7,495 nt of DNA from an uncultured Eubacteriales bacterium (GTDB lineage Bacteria > Bacillota > Clostridia > Oscillospirales > Oscillospiraceae), in contig CABVBV010000102.1 of assembly GCA_902496595.1 (NCBI GenBank), forward strand, positions 1 to 7,495. Reading direction: 5' to 3'. The notes under the pieces are model-generated. The model did no database searches, was not told the origin of the DNA, and saw only the letters and a list, made by a program, of their open reading frames with translations. The position numbers and the translations under genes were made by a program. Below are positions 5,092 through 7,495 of the stretch, in pieces; position 1 is the first letter of the stretch; each line of letters opens with the position of its first letter.

Positions 5092-5122
5092 CCCGTCCTG
5101 CTTACGGGTACAGGATAACCCG
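5092..5122. other. Nested, mutually exclusive short helices
   Basis: Three pairings interleave in 31 bases: CCCGT 5092-5096 with ACGGG 5104-5108; TCCTG 5096-5100 with CAGGA 5111-5115; CGGGT 5105-5109 with ACCCG 5118-5122. The second crosses the other two, so a pseudoknot or alternative folds are possible on either strand. I did not match it to any riboswitch class I know. Confidence 0.35.
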
Positions 5123-5204
5123 AGGCGATTAACTGGTTGTTAGAGCAGGATTAGAATTTCATTAAAAGCGTAAACATTTTTTGAACGGCTAAATTTAATT
5201 GGCC

Positions 5205-5233
5205 TTGCAAAAGGCGTCGGAATTTGCTATACT
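5205..5233 (+). promoter_or_regulatory. Promoter of pyrR-uraA
   Basis: The -35 is TTGCAA (5205-5210), the spacer is 17 bases, and the -10 is TATACT (5228-5233) with an extended -10 TG at 5225-5226. The predicted start near 5240 gives a leader of about 130 bases, enough for the attenuator below. Confidence 0.82.
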
Positions 5234-5239
5234 CCGCAC

Positions 5240-5348
5240 AGTGGATTTTTAATGACCGGTACAGAGATGCCGGCAAAACCGCTGGATATTGCCGCGGCGC
5301 GGCCGCGGGGATTTGGTGTGTCTTGCCGGGAACGGCAGGGCATTTTTT
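5240..5348 (+). promoter_or_regulatory. PyrR-responsive attenuator leader
   Basis: Three mutually exclusive folds are visible. (1) A PyrR-binding hairpin at about 5254-5274: CCGG 5256-5259 with CCGG 5270-5273, extended by U-G and A-U pairs, with loop CAGAGA. The stretch TACAGAGATGCC agrees at 9 of 12 positions with the TCCAGAGAGGCT core I recall for PyrR loops. (2) An antiterminator, CCGGCAA (5270-5276) with TTGCCGG (5323-5329), bracketing a 7-bp stem CCGCGGC/GCCGCGG (5292-5308). (3) The terminator at 5319-5348. PyrR plus UMP should hold fold 1, free the terminator and cut transcription. The mechanism is known from Bacillus; its operation here is inferred. Confidence 0.8.
5319..5348 (+). terminator. 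Attenuator terminator before pyrR
   Basis: TGTCTTGCCG (5319-5328) pairs over ten bases, two of them wobble, with CGGCAGGGCA (5333-5342) around a GGAA tetraloop and is followed at once by six T (5343-5348). Its 5' arm is shared with the antiterminator, and it ends before the pyrR ribosome binding site. Confidence 0.85.
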
Positions 5349-5369
5349 GTTGCAAAGGAGGCGCCGCGA

Positions 5370-5921
5370 GTGAGGGAAAAGGCAAAACTCATGGATGAGG
5401 CTGCGGTAGGCAGAGCGCTCATGCGGCTCTCGCACGAGATCGCCGAGCGGAACCGGGGCGCGGAGGATATCTGCATCGTGGGCATAAGGCGCAGAGGTGA
5501 GCCTCTGGCCGAGCGGATCAGGGACAACATCGAGAAGATAGAGGGAGTGCGGGCCCCGTGCGGCAGCGTTGACGTGCGTTATTACAGGGACGACCTCGAG
5601 CGCCTGGCCGATGACCCCATCGTGCTCAGGGCTCAGCTGGAGTTCTCCGTTGCGGACAAGACGGTCGTGCTCGTGGACGATGTGCTCTACACCGGCAGAA
5701 CGGCGCGTGCGGCCATGGAGGCCGTGCTCAAGTGCGGAAGGCCCAGGGCGATACAGCTTGCAGTGCTCGTTGACCGCGGCCACAGGGAGTTGCCCATCAG
5801 AGCGGACTTCGTGGGAAAGAACGTTCCCACGTCTCACTCCGAGCTTATCGAAGTCCGGCTGCCTGAGTACGACGGGGAGACAGGGGTCTGGCTCATGGAG
5901 CTCGACAGCCCCGCATCATAA
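5370..5921 (+). CDS. pyrR: PyrR, bifunctional pyrimidine operon attenuator and uracil phosphoribosyltransferase
   Basis: A 183-residue cytoplasmic protein, close to the 181 of Bacillus PyrR. It binds pyr leader RNA with UMP to favour termination and can also convert uracil plus PRPP to UMP. Seen: GIRRRGEPLA (38-47); the PRPP-binding segment TVVLVDDVLYTGRTARAA (98-115) with the two adjacent acidic residues; and the family stretch LVDRGHRELPIRADFVGKNV (133-152) with PTS after it. The start is GTG at 5370, eight bases after AAAGGAGG. The longer frame back to 5289 would run through the leader terminator and is rejected. It is first gene of pyrR-uraA, and its leader carries its own attenuator, so it is autoregulated. 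No biosynthetic pyr gene is adjacent. Confidence 0.95.
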   Translation: MREKAKLMDEAAVGRALMRLSHEIAERNRGAEDICIVGIRRRGEPLAERIRDNIEKIEGVRAPCGSVDVRYYRDDLERLADDPIVLRAQLEFSVADKTVVLVDDVLYTGRTARAAMEAVLKCGRPRAIQLAVLVDRGHRELPIRADFVGKNVPTSHSELIEVRLPEYDGETGVWLMELDSPAS

Positions 5922-5973
5922 CTTTGTGCGTCAATCCCAATTAAAATACACTACGGAGAGAGGTAAATCGGGA

Positions 5974-7341
5974 ATGAACAAGAAAACCATCGGAAACGAG
6001 CCGATCTACGACGCCAGGACGCTGGGTGCGCCCAGGATGCTCGTGCTCGGCTTCCAGCATATGTTCGCCATGTTCGGCGCGACCGTGCTGGTGCCCACGC
6101 TTACGGGACTTTCGGTCTCGGTGACGCTGCTGTTTGCCGGTATAGGCACGCTGCTGTTCCATCTGCTGGCCAAGGGCAAGGTGCCAGCCTTCCTCGGCTC
6201 GTCCTTCGCCTTCCTGGGCGGCTACTCGGCCATTGCGCCGATGCTGGAAAACCCGGACACGCCGGGACTGTTCAACATACCGAACACCGAGATGCTGCCC
6301 TACGCCTGCTTCGGCGTGGCCTGCGCGGGACTCGTGTACCTGGTGCTGAGCCTGCTGTTCAAGGTCTTCGGCGTGCGGAAGGTCATGCGCTTCTTCCCGC
6401 CCATCGTGACCGGGCCCATCATCATAGCCATCGGCCTGAGCCTCAGCTCCAGCGCGGTCAACAACTGCCAGGCCAGCTGGCCCATCGCCCTCGTCGCCAT
6501 CCTCGTCGTAATCGTCTGCAACATCTGGGGCAAGGGCATGATAAAGATAATCCCCATCCTCCTCGGCGTCATCGCGTCGTATATAGTGGGCGCAGTCAGC
6601 GGCCAGGTGGACTTCACCGCCGTAAAGGAGGCCGACTGGATAGGCCTGCCCATCGTCTGGAGCGACACGGTGTTCGGCCTCTTCGGCAGCGGCAATGTGG
6701 ACGCCGCGATGCTCGGCACTGCCGCGGTCACGATCATCCCCATAGCTCTCGCCACCATGGTGGAGCACATCGGAGATATGTGCGCCATATCTTCCACCTG
6801 CGAGAGAAACTACATCCAGGAGCCCGGCCTGCACAGGACGCTCCTCGGAGACGGCCTCGCCACCAGCCTCGCGGCGCTCTTCGGCGCGCCGGCCAACACG
6901 ACATACGGTGAGAATACCGGCGTTCTCGCGCTCTCGAAGGTCTACGATCCCAGGGTCATCCGCATAGCTGCGGTGCTGGCGATCATCTTCTCCTTCTGCC
7001 CGAAGTTCGCCGAGGTCGTACACGCGATGCCGACCGCGACGATAGGCGGCGTCTCGCTCGTCCTCTACGGCATGATAAGCGCCGTCGGCGTGCGCAACGT
7101 CGTCGAGAACAAGGTCGACTTCACGAAGAGCCGCAACGTGATCATCGCGGCGCTCATCCTGGTGCTCGCCATCGGCATCACCTACTCGAGCGCGGGCGGA
7201 GTCATGATAGGGAACGTCAAGTTCTCCGGCCTCGCCACGGCGGCTATCGTGGGCATCGTGCTCAACGCCGTGCTGCCCGGCAAGGACTACGAGTTCGGCG
7301 CCGACCTCCAGGGCGACACCAGCGTGAATTTCAAGGTGTGA
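5974..7341 (+). CDS. uraA: NCS2-family uracil permease (UraA/PyrP)
   Basis: A 455-residue inner-membrane uracil:proton symporter of the nucleobase/ascorbate (NCS2) family, a little longer than E. coli UraA (429). It has about 14 hydrophobic segments. Seen: GFQHMFAMFGATVLVPTLTG (26-45), the family opening; PAFLGSSFAFLGGY (71-84); MVEHIGDMCAIS (262-273), carrying the Glu and His equivalent to the substrate/proton residues of UraA TM8; and GAPANTTYGENTGVLALSKV (305-324), with the TM10 Glu that binds uracil. The ATG is 52 bases after pyrR, behind GAGAGAGG, with no second attenuator in that gap, so expression should follow the pyrR leader. With PyrR it forms a pyrimidine-salvage unit. No clear terminator follows before the rpsF promoter. 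Confidence 0.95.
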   Translation: MNKKTIGNEPIYDARTLGAPRMLVLGFQHMFAMFGATVLVPTLTGLSVSVTLLFAGIGTLLFHLLAKGKVPAFLGSSFAFLGGYSAIAPMLENPDTPGLFNIPNTEMLPYACFGVACAGLVYLVLSLLFKVFGVRKVMRFFPPIVTGPIIIAIGLSLSSSAVNNCQASWPIALVAILVVIVCNIWGKGMIKIIPILLGVIASYIVGAVSGQVDFTAVKEADWIGLPIVWSDTVFGLFGSGNVDAAMLGTAAVTIIPIALATMVEHIGDMCAISSTCERNYIQEPGLHRTLLGDGLATSLAALFGAPANTTYGENTGVLALSKVYDPRVIRIAAVLAIIFSFCPKFAEVVHAMPTATIGGVSLVLYGMISAVGVRNVVENKVDFTKSRNVIIAALILVLAIGITYSSAGGVMIGNVKFSGLATAAIVGIVLNAVLPGKDYEFGADLQGDTSVNFKV

Positions 7342-7354
7342 GAAGGAAAAATCC

Positions 7355-7382
7355 TTGACAAAACGCGAAAATAATGTATAAT
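7355..7382 (+). promoter_or_regulatory. Consensus promoter of rpsF
   Basis: A perfect TTGACA (7355-7360) and a perfect TATAAT (7377-7382) are spaced by 16 bases. It starts 13 bases after the uraA stop and is the best promoter in the window, fitting a ribosomal protein operon. Confidence 0.88.
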
Positions 7383-7384
7383 TT

Positions 7385-7435
7385 ATAGGCCTGCCCTGAG
7401 GGACGGGCCTATATCCTTGCCTGCATCAAGCAGGC
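7385..7435 (+). other. Two hairpins in the rpsF leader
   Basis: ATAGGCC (7385-7391) pairs with GGCCTAT (7406-7412), with further inner pairs and a TGAG loop. GCCTGC (7419-7424) pairs with GCAGGC (7430-7435) around ATCAA. Leaders of rpsF in many bacteria bind the S6:S18 complex through a CCG-containing structure; I see no CCG in these hairpins, so they are either another form of control or simple mRNA structure. Confidence 0.5.
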
Positions 7436-7461
7436 CATATGTCCAGAAGGAGGTGCACAAA

Positions 7462-7495
7462 TTGGCGAAAACAAGCGAGAAGTACGAAGTGATGT
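7462..7495 (+). CDS. rpsF: 30S ribosomal protein S6, N-terminus only (runs off window)
   Basis: Only eleven codons are visible: TTG start, then AKTSEKYEVM and a partial codon. K/Y-E-V-M in the first strand is typical of S6, a small-subunit protein that pairs with S18 on the ribosome platform, and this exact style of N-terminus is common in Clostridia. The start is TTG at 7462, preceded six bases earlier by AGAAGGAGGTG, one of the strongest anti-16S matches in the window. That site, the consensus promoter and the leader support a highly expressed gene. With so few residues the call rests on this motif plus context; ssb and rpsR would be expected next. Confidence 0.8.
   Translation, partial: MAKTSEKYEVM

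Noticed and set aside
5955..5963. GAGAGAGGT before uraA as a second PyrR-binding loop
   Set aside because: It lacks the pairing CC/GG arms and any terminator; it is better explained as the uraA ribosome binding site.
5941..7023. Long minus-strand open frame opposite uraA
   Set aside because: The composition (many His, Asp, Arg, Gly) is typical of antisense translation of a membrane protein gene; no start signal.

Overview
The window looks like a piece of a high-GC Gram-positive genome, most likely a Clostridia-type Bacillota. The reasons are strong AGGAGG-type ribosome binding sites, CCA-encoding tRNA genes, a PyrR-controlled pyrimidine attenuator, a DegV protein, and the start of a ribosomal protein S6 gene reading MAKTSEKYEVM. 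The genus cannot be fixed from this sequence.

Layout. Positions 1-548 hold a plus-strand stable-RNA cluster: tRNA-Lys (5' end missing), tRNA-Glu, 5S rRNA, tRNA-Asn and a CAT-anticodon tRNA that looks more like isoleucine than methionine. It ends in a good intrinsic terminator. GC-rich hairpins without U tracts separate several of the units. Positions 542-2249 hold a tight four-gene minus-strand cassette. In transcription order it encodes a small WHH-type HNH/EndoVII nuclease, a short acidic protein probably started at CTG, a short protein that looks like a reduced DUF2589 relative, and a full DUF2589 protein. A minus-strand terminator at 2303-2341 isolates it from the next operon: a Pat/MnaT-like GNAT acetyltransferase followed by a YbaK-type aminoacyl-tRNA deacylase, overlapping by ATGA and served by a clear promoter at 3437-3465.

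Divergent from that promoter lies a plus-strand tRNA-Ser(TGA) with an extended -10 promoter, then a DegV fatty-acid-binding protein. DegV converges with a small PepSY-like gene across a perfect 15-bp hairpin. The 382 bases from 4988 to 5369 hold no gene. They carry an AT-rich inverted repeat, a nest of mutually exclusive short helices, a promoter and a PyrR-type attenuator. pyrR and the uracil permease gene uraA follow, so PyrR with UMP would reduce both its own synthesis and uracil import when pyrimidines are plentiful. The window ends with a consensus promoter, a hairpin-bearing leader and the first codons of rpsF.

The most novel part is the nuclease/DUF2589 cassette beside the tRNA cluster. 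The nuclease has the hallmarks of polymorphic-toxin C-terminal domains but is encoded as a short stand-alone protein. The acidic gene just downstream is a natural immunity candidate, and the role of the DUF2589 pair is open.
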